NCBI GenBank assembly: GCA_964445105.1 | Contig: CAYUJS010000058.1 | Span: 1-9,469 of the forward strand | Origin: CAWBNS01 sp964445105 | GTDB taxonomy: Bacteria; Chlamydiota; Chlamydiia; Chlamydiales; JAJFMA01 | Reading direction: 5' to 3' | Length of the DNA stretch: 9,469 nt | Shown here: positions 1-7,340 of the stretch, one piece after another | Position numbering within the stretch: position 1 is the stretch's first letter | How the letters are laid out: the number at the start of each line of letters is the position of its first letter | Program-made: the position numbers and the translations under genes | The notes under the pieces: model-generated | Seen by the model: only the letters and a program-made list of their open reading frames with translations | What the model was told of the DNA's origin: nothing | Databases searched by the model: none

Positions 1-115
1 CAGGGGGTAGATAATATTATGAAATAGGCAAGGCGGCGGCGGGTCTTTTTGGGCGACCGCAAGATGGGTCTTTTTGGGTGGCCGCCAAATGGTACCTTTT
101 CATCGGTCGTTGACA
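1..115 (-). mobile_element. End of an IS21-family insertion sequence (partial)
   Basis: On the minus strand this stretch begins TGTCAACGACCGATGAAAAG at base 115 and runs leftwards into A-run/GACCC units spaced 25 bp apart. Two units, at 66-90 and 41-65, match at 21 of 25 positions. A more divergent unit, 91-115, reaches exactly to the TGT tip. IS21-family elements are known for TG...CA tips and for several iterated copies of part of the terminal repeat inside each end, where the IstA transposase binds; the layout fits that pattern. Because 25 is not a multiple of 3, the repeat does not preserve a reading frame, which argues against a protein repeat. The istA/istB genes would lie left of the window. 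Assignment rests on layout and remembered family features, not on a database match. Confidence 0.6.
41..115. repeat. Three 25-bp tandem units in the IS end
   Basis: Units are 41-65, 66-90 and 91-115. The first two share the 13-base core GGGTCTTTTTGGG (plus strand) and are 21/25 identical. The third is degenerate (about 12/25) but keeps the C/T-run core. They are probably transposase-binding sites of the IS21-like element. Confidence 0.65.
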
Positions 116-200
116 GGCTGCTATTGTGTGGCTTTTTATAAAAAGGGCACAATATGATCCAAGCTTCGGAAGAACAAATAAAAACGACAGCATTAGACCA

Positions 201-732
201 TCACGGCCTGATTGCCGCGGCCTTCAGGCGGGCCTCTGGGGTGTCTTTGTGAGCGAGCAGTTTATCGCTTATTTGGTAAAGTTTGTCGAGAGAGCTTTTG
301 GTAAAGCCAAAGTCTACCAGCTCGCCCAGCCCACTGTGATTGTAGAGCCAGTCATAGGTAGCCCTCTCGCTGTCTGGGCAGACAGCGAGAGGGCTATAAT
401 GGGGCTACAGCGGTGTCTGTTTTTGATAGCCCTAGCTCCTGAAATTCCTTCGAAAGCTGGAGCTGCCGAGCCATTTGTAGCATGAGGTGTTCTGCACCCA
501 CGGATCTGGATTCTGACTGCCCGATACAGGCGCACCTTAAGTCGGGATCGTTGTTTGCAGGGCCTTGGGCGAGATCTTTAGGATCAGACAGACGATGAAT
601 GAGCTGAAACGCAAAGGTTTGTGCCAGGATCTCAATGCACTGTGCAAGGGGTTCATGCTCGCCCTCGGGCAGGTCGGGTTCAGCGCCCATGCATTTGAGC
701 ATTTTGGAGGAGTGCCGTACCGTTTGCTCTTA
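201..732 (-). pseudogene. Degraded IS1634/IS4-like DDE transposase, N-terminal half
   Basis: Two minus-strand frames together read like the N-terminal half of an IS1634-type transposase. The first frame (394-732) contains MGAEPDLPEGEHEPLAQCIE and later SRSVGAEHLMLQMARQLQL followed by a LGL segment; this family typically has R-S/T-V/L-G-x-E-H/W followed by a hydrophobic helix and LGL. It stops at TAG 394-396. The sense continues in a second frame, open from 404 down to TGA 201-203: PDSERATYDWLYNHSGLGEL, then a FGF block, then LYQISDKLLAHKD. The family pattern there is P-x-S-E-x-x-T-x-x-W-L, S-x-L-x-E-L, LYR-x-x-D-x-LL-x-HK. One lost base near 396-398 would rejoin the frames. The catalytic half with the LYDLT-type DDE motif is missing, and an IS21-like end begins 86 bases beyond the second stop. 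In-frame sequence resembling the family N-terminus (SYHQL, REIN) continues past a TAA at 730-732 to about 795, so the relic may be longer. No Shine-Dalgarno precedes the ATGs at 702 or 690. Family recognition is from memory of conserved motifs. Confidence 0.68.
359..396. repeat. Perfect 18-bp inverted repeat, 2-base spacer
   Basis: Bases 359-376 pair without mismatch with 379-396, leaving GG at 377-378; a real RNA hairpin would have a loop of 4-6 bases. The right end (394-396) is the TAG stop of the upstream transposase frame. Neither strand has a T-run after the stem, so it is not a standard intrinsic terminator. It lies where the transposase frame is lost. Confidence 0.9.
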
Positions 733-739
733 GATAGTC

Positions 740-1648
740 TTAACGTTTATTTCCCGAGCGATCGAAAGCTGGTGGTAGGAAGTCGAGCAAAAGAGCTAGT
801 TCTTCATTTACCGTTATTTGCGGCGTATCAGTGACCAGATGCATCCCCATAGGAAATAACGCCCGCAAATATCGCGGTAAGTCCTGATGAATGCACAAGT
901 TCATAGCATCTCTCACCTCTTCTGAGTCGACGAAAGGACGGCCTTGCATGAACTCAACGGTCTTGAATTTATTAAACTTAGCTTCCAAACTGAAAAATTT
1001 CATCATATCTTCATCTGCAGGGGTAAAGGGCCAGTTATCGCAATGAGTACGCTGCGCACGAGTCATTTTGCCGTAGGCTCTTAAAAATATGTCCCTTCCG
1101 GCTTCAAACATTTTATCTCGCAAATCCATGCTGGTGGTAACGTCAGCACTGTAATAAGTAAACAACACAGAAAGTAAGCTCATAGTATCTAACATGGTCT
1201 CGCTGAAAGAGATGTTATTTTTGAGATAAGTTTTATAGCCTAGAATCCGTGCTTTTTCCTCTTCAAAAACTACTATCTCTTCTTCAGAACAAGCCCCTTG
1301 TCTTGCAATAATCATGAGATTATCCACATCGAGCGGGCTACGGCAAATAGTGACGGCAGGCTCAGTCTTCGCTATCCCATGGAAACGTATATGCGAGCAG
1401 TGAGCTTTGTCAGTAGCGACCATCTCTCTTAGCAGTACGCTTAGCTCGAACTCAAACTCACTGGTAGTTGTAAATCTGGCCTGGCTGACTCGTACGATGC
1501 GCAGGTGCGCTAGAGCTGCCTGGTATTCGTCGGTTCCATTTGCCGCTGGAGCTGTCACCCCCTGCTCTTCTGGGTTTGGAGGCGTAGAATGGCCGAGCAG
1601 CGAAGAGCCAAGTGAACTACTGACACTTATCAAAGAATCCATAATCAT
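740..1648 (-). CDS. Unrecognised 302-residue protein, possibly altered 3' end
   Basis: I do not recognise the family. The product looks soluble. Its first ~35 residues are rich in Ser, Gly, Pro and small residues and probably unstructured (SVSSSLGSSLLGHST). The rest is mixed charged and helical sequence, with an acidic stretch (CSEEEIVVFEEEKA) in the middle and aromatic-rich segments near DNWPFTPADEDMMKFF. There is no clear signal peptide or strong membrane segment; the most hydrophobic stretch is around TMLDTMSLLSVLFTYY. An AAGGGG Shine-Dalgarno at 1650-1655 lies only 1 base from the first ATG but 7 bases from a second ATG at 1642, so the true start is more likely 1642 (300 residues). The last ~18 codons (740-795) overlap a frame resembling the N-terminus of the neighbouring transposase relic, so the original C-terminus may have been lost. 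A Ser-rich N-terminus is seen in type III effectors, but that alone is weak evidence. Confidence 0.75.
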   Translation of the reverse strand: MIMDSLISVSSSLGSSLLGHSTPPNPEEQGVTAPAANGTDEYQAALAHLRIVRVSQARFTTTSEFEFELSVLLREMVATDKAHCSHIRFHGIAKTEPAVTICRSPLDVDNLMIIARQGACSEEEIVVFEEEKARILGYKTYLKNNISFSETMLDTMSLLSVLFTYYSADVTTSMDLRDKMFEAGRDIFLRAYGKMTRAQRTHCDNWPFTPADEDMMKFFSLEAKFNKFKTVEFMQGRPFVDSEEVRDAMNLCIHQDLPRYLRALFPMGMHLVTDTPQITVNEELALLLDFLPPAFDRSGNKR

Positions 1649-1649
1649 G

Positions 1650-1655
1650 CCCCTT
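1650..1655 (-). promoter_or_regulatory. Shine-Dalgarno deciding the start of the 302-codon gene
   Basis: AAGGGG on the minus strand. It is 1 base from ATG 1646-1648, too close, and 7 bases from ATG 1640-1642, which is ideal. This favours the second methionine. Confidence 0.5.
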
Positions 1656-1746
1656 AGAGACTGGTTTCGGTAACTCTTAATCTATGTGGACTAACACGCC
1701 CTATCCAAATTTATATGCCTAACAAAAAATAGATTAAAGACGAATT

Positions 1747-4700
1747 TTATTTGGCGCTAGCGTAAGACTTAAGCCTTTCAAACGCCAGGTAAAGCACGGG
1801 TGTGACGTAAAGGGTCAAGGCTTGTGAGAAAAGAAGGCCGCCGACAATGACAAGGCCTAATCCTGCTCTTGTTCCTGAGGATTCTCCGATGCCGATGGCG
1901 ATGGGCAGGGCGCCCATGATAGCGGCTAGGGTGGTCATCATGATGGGACGGAACCGAGTGAGGCATCCTTCGTAAATGGCTTCTTCTGAAGATAGGCCGC
2001 GTTTTTGGGCTTCAAGGGCGTAGTCGATGATCATGATACCGTTCTTTTTGACGATACCCACGAGGAGTAAGAAGCCAACGGCGCTGAAGATCGAGATGGG
2101 CTCGTTGAATAGATAGAGGGTCAATATCCCTCCTAGGCCTGCGAAGGGGAGTGAGGAGAGAATGGTTAGGGGATGGATGAAGCTTTCATAGAGAATACCC
2201 AGCACGACATACATAACTAGGGCCGCTGCGATTAGCAGAAAGAGGGTGTCGCGGATGGCTGTAGCGGTGATTTGGGTAGAGGCGTCAAACACCCCAGAGA
2301 CATTGTCTGGCAGGATTTTGGCGGATAATTGTTCTACTTTCGCTAGGCCTTGCTCTGCACTTAGATTTGGCGCTAGAGAAAAGCGAATAGTAGAGGAGGG
2401 GAGCTGCTCATGGTGCATAAGTGCGGGGGAGCCCAACTTTTCCGACCAAGTGGCGATCGCTTTTAGGGGCACTAAACTTCCGTCAGCTGCGGTTAAGGAA
2501 AGCTTTCCTAATGCGTCTGGATGGCTTTTGTAGGCTTGCTGTAACTCCATGTAGATGCGTTCTTGCGTGGCGTTCTTTTGCAGAAAGCCTACGTAGCCTT
2601 GGCCATAGGCTTGCTGGAGCAAGGATTGGATGTTTTGACGTGCAAAGCCTAGTTTATGTGCGTAGTCTTCATTGACTTCGACGAGTAGTTTTGGGGCGTC
2701 ATTGCTTTGCTTGCCTTGGACGAAAGCAAAGTCCGGGCTTGCTTGCATGGCTTGTAAGAGCTCTTGGGAGGCTTTTTCTACTTCGGGGAAGTCCGAGCCT
2801 TTGACTACATAGCTGAACTGCCCACCTTGCCCAAAATCCATGTCGATATTGATGAGCTGGAACCCTTGCATAAAGGCGAGGATTCCGGGGACTTGGTTCA
2901 GCTGCTGTTGTAGATCGGCCAAAATGACAGCTTGGGGGGGTCGTACAGCTTGGGGGTGTAACTTAATCACGAGGAAGAAGTTGCCCTGCCAAAAAACGCT
3001 CAAAAAGCTATCTACATGCGGATTGGCTTGCACAAGCGTTTCGAGTTTGTGCTGGTATTGGTCTGCCTCTGTTTGTCCGGTTCCTGCAGGTAGCTGCACA
3101 AAAGCGAACATAAAGCCGCGATCTTCAGGTGGGATCAAATTCACTGGTAGGGTCGTGAAAAGCGGAATGGTGACGGCTACGCAGACTGCGGTACCTAGCA
3201 GGATCGCTTTGGGGCGCGCCATGCCTTGTTTGAGTGTGCGGCCGTAAGCGTCAATTGCGCGTTGGTAGATTGAGGAAACATACGTTTGTAGACGAGTGGG
3301 AGCAGCGATTTTCGGTAAAAATCTGCTGCACAATAGTGGTGTCAGCGTGAGCGAGACGAAGCCTGACACTAGGATGGCGACGGCTAAGGTAATACTGAAC
3401 TCGCGAAACAGCCGACCGTTGATCCCTGGCATAAACAAGATGGGCACAAATACGGCGACCAAAGAGAGGGTCATGGAAACGATGGTGAAGCAAATCTGCC
3501 TGGAGCCCAGCAGACTGGCTTGCATATTTGTTTCACCTTTTTCCTGGTAGCGCACGATGTTCTCAAGCACAACGATTGCGTCATCGACGACGAAGCCGAC
3601 GCATAGCGTAAGAGCGAGCAGTGAGAGCAGATCTAAGCTAAAGTTGAGCAGATACATCGCGGCAAAAGTGCCGATGAGCGAGAGCGGCAATGCCACGCTA
3701 GGAATGAGTGCTTCAGACCAGCGGCCAAGACTAAGATAGATGACCAGCACGACCAAGACTAAAGCAAGTAGGAGGGACCATTCGACTTCGTGTAAAGAGT
3801 CTTGGATCCAAATAGCTTTGTCAAACCAAAGCTGGAGGTGCATGGAGGGGGGGAGATCTTTTTGGATGTCGGCCAGTGTTTTCTGAATTGCTTGCGAGAT
3901 GGCCACTGTGTTGCCCTCGCTGCTTTTTTGTATGCCTAGGCTTAGCGCCTGCGTGATCCGCTCCGGAGTAACGAAGTGGAATTCTGGGTTGCTCGATTTA
4001 TCGGACACTTCGGCGATATCTTTGAGGTGTACATCGTTGCTACCGCTAATCTCTAGGTTTTCAAGGTCGATGGCTTGGTTAAGTGCCCCTGAGAGTTCGA
4101 TAGCGAGGGATTTGGTGCCAGTTTCGATGGTCCCAAGCGGCAGCTCTTGGGTGTGCTGGCGAATAGTGTCCATGACTTGGTTAAAGCCAATGTGTCTGGC
4201 AGCCATGAGCTCTGGATTGAGGCGTACCCAGATCGATTTTGGGCTGCCGAATACCATGACTTGAGAGACGCCTTCGACCCGGCTAAGGCGCGGTAGGATA
4301 TGTTTTTCGGCGTAGTTGCGCATCGTGCCCACATCCGTACTTTCGGAGGAGAGGACCATGTACATGATGGGCTCTTGGCTGCCTTCGGTACGCTGATAGC
4401 TGGGCCGAGGGTCTACTTCGAGAGGCAGGAGGGGCTGAGCACGACCGAGGGCGGACTGTACTTCGCGCTCTGCCTGATCCATATCTTTGTTTAGATCGAA
4501 GGACAGAGAGATGGTGGTATATCCAGGCTTACTTTCCGACGTGATTGTCTGGATACCCTTGATATGAGTCAGTTCGCGCTCTAGGGGTACAGTGACCTGA
4601 TTGAGTACGACTTCAGGGCTGGCACCTGTGTAGCCTGCCATGACCTGGATGTGAGGCTTTTGAATGGAGGGCAAATCGCTGACAGGCAGCTGAAAAAACG

Positions 4701-4782
4701 CTGCTATTCCCGTGATGAGGATGGTCAACATCACGAGTGTGGTCATAACCGGGCGTTGGATGAAGGGGGCCGAAAGATTCAC
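1747..4782 (-). CDS. RND (HAE1) efflux pump, inner-membrane transporter
   Basis: Proton-driven drug or metabolite exporter of the AcrB/MdtB/MdtC class. The length (1011 residues) and two-fold layout are standard: N-terminal TM1 (about 11-30), a periplasmic porter loop, TM2-TM6 starting near 335, a second periplasmic loop, and TM8-TM12 at the C-terminus. The proton-relay acids are present as D400-D401 in GFVVDDAIVVLENI, matching AcrB D407/D408. The TM10 lysine is present in GIVKKNGIMIIDYA (K913 before N914, matching AcrB K940). The early text (FIQRPVMTTLVM, TGASPEVV, VPLERELTHIKG) is typical of the MdtB/MdtC subgroup, which is closer than AcrB in tone. The start is GTG at 4780-4782, sharing one base with the adaptor's stop (TAGTG), with GGAAG 7 bases upstream. 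It is last in an operon behind the adaptor and TolC-like channel, so all three parts of a pump are present. The substrate cannot be read from sequence. Confidence 0.96.
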   Translation of the reverse strand: MNLSAPFIQRPVMTTLVMLTILITGIAAFFQLPVSDLPSIQKPHIQVMAGYTGASPEVVLNQVTVPLERELTHIKGIQTITSESKPGYTTISLSFDLNKDMDQAEREVQSALGRAQPLLPLEVDPRPSYQRTEGSQEPIMYMVLSSESTDVGTMRNYAEKHILPRLSRVEGVSQVMVFGSPKSIWVRLNPELMAARHIGFNQVMDTIRQHTQELPLGTIETGTKSLAIELSGALNQAIDLENLEISGSNDVHLKDIAEVSDKSSNPEFHFVTPERITQALSLGIQKSSEGNTVAISQAIQKTLADIQKDLPPSMHLQLWFDKAIWIQDSLHEVEWSLLLALVLVVLVIYLSLGRWSEALIPSVALPLSLIGTFAAMYLLNFSLDLLSLLALTLCVGFVVDDAIVVLENIVRYQEKGETNMQASLLGSRQICFTIVSMTLSLVAVFVPILFMPGINGRLFREFSITLAVAILVSGFVSLTLTPLLCSRFLPKIAAPTRLQTYVSSIYQRAIDAYGRTLKQGMARPKAILLGTAVCVAVTIPLFTTLPVNLIPPEDRGFMFAFVQLPAGTGQTEADQYQHKLETLVQANPHVDSFLSVFWQGNFFLVIKLHPQAVRPPQAVILADLQQQLNQVPGILAFMQGFQLINIDMDFGQGGQFSYVVKGSDFPEVEKASQELLQAMQASPDFAFVQGKQSNDAPKLLVEVNEDYAHKLGFARQNIQSLLQQAYGQGYVGFLQKNATQERIYMELQQAYKSHPDALGKLSLTAADGSLVPLKAIATWSEKLGSPALMHHEQLPSSTIRFSLAPNLSAEQGLAKVEQLSAKILPDNVSGVFDASTQITATAIRDTLFLLIAAALVMYVVLGILYESFIHPLTILSSLPFAGLGGILTLYLFNEPISIFSAVGFLLLVGIVKKNGIMIIDYALEAQKRGLSSEEAIYEGCLTRFRPIMMTTLAAIMGALPIAIGIGESSGTRAGLGLVIVGGLLFSQALTLYVTPVLYLAFERLKSYASAK

Positions 4783-5861
4783 TATTGCGCTTCCACTTTG
4801 GCACCGGGATAAAGGCGGAGGTGCCCTTCTGTGATGACGCGCTCTGAGGCATTGAGCCCGTCGGTGATGATGATTTTGTCGTCTTTGGTGTTACCAACTG
4901 TTAAGGGGCGGATGGCTACTGTTGAATCGGGCTGCATGACAAACACGTAAGGGCCTTGTTGGTTGTATTTGACGGCCTTTTGGGGAATGAGGATAGCGTT
5001 AGGCATGGTAGAGACGGGCACGCGTACACGTACAGATTGACCTGGACGCAGGTATAGAAAAGGGTTTGGCACTTTGGCGCGTACTAGCAGCAGGCCGGTC
5101 GTCTGATCAAATTGATTGTCGAGGAAGGTGATGACACCGCGCATTGGCTTGCAGTGTGAGCAAAGCGATTGAACTTCTACCTCTTTTTGGTCGTTCAAAA
5201 GCGTTGCGAATTCTTTCTCGGTGATGGTAAATTCGAGCAGTAGCGGATCCATCTGAGAAATAGTCGCTAAAGGTAGCGCTTGATGGGGAGAGACTGGTAG
5301 CTTGTAATGGACATCTAGTTTGCCGATGCGGCCTGCCAAAGGTGCGCTGACCGTACATTTCTCCAAGTCTCCTTGGACAGTTTTGAGTTTGGCTTGATCG
5401 GCATCGACAGCAGCTTGTGCTTTGGCTTCTTGTGTTTCGAGGTCGTCCCATTCGGCTTGCGCGATCAGGCTTTTATCGGCCAGTGCTCGGCAGCGCGCTA
5501 GTTTTTTCTGGATGCAGGCAAGAGTGGCGCGGTTAGTGGCCATCTGGGCTTGATGCTCATCGAATCTGACTTGGTAGGAGCTAGATCCTATTTTGAACAG
5601 TGGGGTGTCTTTTTCTACCCATTCGCCCTCTTCAACGAGAATTTCTGAGATTTTTCCAGACACGCTGGGACGGATCTCCGCGTAGACAGAGGGGCGAAGT
5701 TTACCGACAGATTCAACGTAGACCGAGATGTCTTCCACGGTTGGCAAGGCGGCCACGACGGGTACGCTGGGCGCTCCTTGGATGGCTGTGTCCTGTTTTG
5801 AGCCGCAGCCAATGAGTAGGAGGGTGGCTAAAGATAGTACTATCAGGGTTAGTCTGCGCAT
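4782..5861 (-). CDS. Periplasmic adaptor (membrane fusion) lipoprotein of RND pump
   Basis: AcrA/MexA/MdtA-type adaptor linking the RND pump to the outer-membrane channel. The N-terminus is a lipoprotein signal (MRRLTLIVLSLATLLLIGC), with lipidation expected at C19. The first lipoyl half-motif lies around 60-91 (RPSVSGKISEILVEEGEWV), followed by an alpha-helical hairpin about 97-165, the second lipoyl half (SAPLAGRIGKLDV, 172-184), a beta-barrel, and a C-terminal membrane-proximal domain with the usual LRPGQSVRVRVPV and AILIPQKAV segments. Its 359 residues are normal for the family. Its start overlaps the TolC gene's end by 13 bp and its TAG overlaps the pump's GTG by one base, so the three are very likely co-translated. 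Unusual is a CSHC pair (C234, C237) in the barrel region, plus C116, C124 and C169, which most adaptors lack. Substrate unknown. Confidence 0.95.
   Translation of the reverse strand: MRRLTLIVLSLATLLLIGCGSKQDTAIQGAPSVPVVAALPTVEDISVYVESVGKLRPSVYAEIRPSVSGKISEILVEEGEWVEKDTPLFKIGSSSYQVRFDEHQAQMATNRATLACIQKKLARCRALADKSLIAQAEWDDLETQEAKAQAAVDADQAKLKTVQGDLEKCTVSAPLAGRIGKLDVHYKLPVSPHQALPLATISQMDPLLLEFTITEKEFATLLNDQKEVEVQSLCSHCKPMRGVITFLDNQFDQTTGLLLVRAKVPNPFLYLRPGQSVRVRVPVSTMPNAILIPQKAVKYNQQGPYVFVMQPDSTVAIRPLTVGNTKDDKIIITDGLNASERVITEGHLRLYPGAKVEAQ
4790..4794 (-). promoter_or_regulatory. Shine-Dalgarno for the GTG start of the RND pump
   Basis: GGAAG on the minus strand, 7 bases before GTG 4780-4782, inside the last codons of the adaptor gene. 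It supports the GTG start that overlaps the adaptor stop as TAGTG. Confidence 0.5.
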
Positions 5862-7195
5862 GGAGCCATCACGTAAGGGGGTAAGGTGCCGGTAGCATAG
5901 GCGAGGTTCGCTATGGAGACGTAGACACGCGTCTCCGTTTCACTGAGGCGCAGGCGAGCGACAGCAAGCTGCCTTAGCGCATTGGAAACTTCTGCGATGC
6001 CGATGTGACCGGACTGATATTTACTGAGAACGCCCTCGTAGGCAAGGAGAGCATTTTCTAAATTTTCTTTGGCAAATAGGGACATCTCTTGAGCGGCTTT
6101 TAAAGAGCGGCTGTGCGTCAGCACTTCTAGGGCGATGTTCAGTTCCAAATCCGCAAGTTCCAGCGAAGAGATACGCATGTCAGCTATTGCTTGGCGGTTT
6201 TTGTAAATTTTGTCAAAGCCATCAAACAGTGGTATCTCGAGTTTAATAGCCACGTCGTAATGCGCGGCTTGGGAGGGCTTTGATAGATAGTGCTCAGCCC
6301 CGCCGCGGCTAGCTACGGAAAGTTTTGGCCAGAAGGCGGCATTGCTTCGGTCTACGATAGCCTTTGACTCGAGCAACTTTGCGCGCTTGGCCATGAGGTC
6401 TGTGCGGCGTTCTTTTGCGCAGCACAAAAGAGCGGAAAGGCAGTCAGCCTCGGGCGGAGGCACATTCTCAAGGCGCGCCAGCTCGATGCAGGTACCGGCT
6501 TCCAGGCCCATTCTAGTAGCGAGTTTGCCCCTTTGGATATCCAATACAGAGCGTTTTTGGGCGACATCCATTTGCATCTGCGCGAAGGTTGCGCGGCTGG
6601 TATATACGTCAGTGATGGCGCGCAGCCCCACGCGATTGAGCTCTGAGGCGGTATAGAGCATCTTTTCAGCATCTTCGAGCGATGTGAGAGATGCGTCCAG
6701 GCTAGCTTGTGCGTGTAGGGTAGAGTAGGCTTCCTCGATGACGCGGATCATAACCTGCTGCAAGGACCAGTCGCTATACCAACAGGCAGCAGACAGAGCC
6801 ATTTTTGCTGATCTTACAGAAGAGGCTGTCTGGCCAAAATCAAAGAGAATCATCGACAGAACGAGATCTGCTTGCAGACGAGAAAATTCGCGATTAGGAC
6901 CGTTAATAAACTCAAAATCGCGCCCGTGAGCAGCGCTGGAGACGAGGTCCAATCTTGGGTAGTAGGCAGCTTCGGCTGAGCCGAGCGCGGCGGCGGCTCT
7001 GCGCGCTCTCCACCAGCTCTGCGCGGTGCTGGGATTATTGGCCAAAGCGATGTCGACCACTTCAGAAAGAGTCAGCGGGTGACAAAGGTCAACTTCTGCG
7101 CGCACCTCAAAAGGGCATGCGTTGTTCTCCGAAGCATCCACCGTCAGGCTAGCAATGGAGAGGAGCAAGGATAGAGCGATCTGTTTAGTAACCAT
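5849..7195 (-). CDS. TolC-like outer-membrane efflux channel
   Basis: Outer-membrane factor that forms the exit duct of the pump. A cleavable signal peptide covers about residues 1-21 (hydrophobic IALSLLLSIASLTV then DAS). The mature start CPFEVRAEVDLCHPLTLSEV, with C27 and C38 and the PLTL-x-EVV-x-IAL-x-NNP pattern, is typical of the OEP family. Two repeated halves are visible: the first ends near the beta-strand LFDFG (117-121), the second near PLFDGF (322-327), each followed by a long amphipathic, Ala/Leu/Glu-rich helix pair. Its 448 residues are usual for the family. The gene is first in the operon; its TAA (5849-5851) lies inside the adaptor gene, a 13-bp overlap. No Shine-Dalgarno is visible before ATG 7193-7195. 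With a possible promoter only 12 bases from the start, a leaderless or near-leaderless mRNA is possible. Confidence 0.93.
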   Translation of the reverse strand: MVTKQIALSLLLSIASLTVDASENNACPFEVRAEVDLCHPLTLSEVVDIALANNPSTAQSWWRARRAAAALGSAEAAYYPRLDLVSSAAHGRDFEFINGPNREFSRLQADLVLSMILFDFGQTASSVRSAKMALSAACWYSDWSLQQVMIRVIEEAYSTLHAQASLDASLTSLEDAEKMLYTASELNRVGLRAITDVYTSRATFAQMQMDVAQKRSVLDIQRGKLATRMGLEAGTCIELARLENVPPPEADCLSALLCCAKERRTDLMAKRAKLLESKAIVDRSNAAFWPKLSVASRGGAEHYLSKPSQAAHYDVAIKLEIPLFDGFDKIYKNRQAIADMRISSLELADLELNIALEVLTHSRSLKAAQEMSLFAKENLENALLAYEGVLSKYQSGHIGIAEVSNALRQLAVARLRLSETETRVYVSIANLAYATGTLPPYVMAPCAD

Positions 7196-7207
7196 GGGGA
7201 ATATCGT

Positions 7208-7236
7208 AACATAGAGGGGGAATTTTTTGAACCCAA
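7208..7236 (-). promoter_or_regulatory. Possible promoter of the efflux operon
   Basis: Minus strand TTGGGT (7231-7236), 17-base spacer, TATGTT (7208-7213), matching the sigma70-type consensus at 4/6 and 4/6. The -10 box ends 12 bases before the TolC ATG, so the transcript leader would be only about 5-6 bases. This agrees with the missing Shine-Dalgarno. The rest of the 145-base gap to tal shows no convincing terminator. Confidence 0.3.
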
Positions 7237-7340
7237 AAACGATAGTCGGCCGTTTAACTCGCGCGTAAGGCGCTAAAAATAAGAGGGAACTGAGGACCTG
7301 GCGTTATTTTTTCGTGTAACCATTCGAGCTGGTCAGCGCT

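Noticed and set aside
41..115. CRISPR-like repeats
   Set aside because: Units are directly adjacent without unique spacers and diverge towards the IS tip.
22..193. Short minus-strand frame starting with MLSFLFVLPKL
   Set aside because: It would cross the IS end and its 25-bp repeat, whose period breaks the reading frame; no ribosome-binding site.
359..396. Hairpin as an intrinsic terminator
   Set aside because: Neither strand has a T-run after the stem.
126..485. 119-codon plus-strand open frame at the left side
   Set aside because: It is antisense to the transposase relic, which explains its coding-like look, and it has no Shine-Dalgarno or recognisable domain.
565..834. 89-codon plus-strand open frame
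   Set aside because: It mirrors the minus-strand relic and the end of the 302-codon gene; its sequence looks like an antisense shadow.
1656..1746. Promoter or terminator between the pump and the 302-codon gene
   Set aside because: The 91-base gap is AT-rich with a T-run but has no stem before it, and -35/-10 pairs found there are poor.
2246..4494. Several 60-135-codon plus-strand frames inside the RND gene
   Set aside because: All lie opposite a well-conserved 1011-codon pump gene, lack ribosome-binding sites and read as Ser/Arg-rich antisense text.
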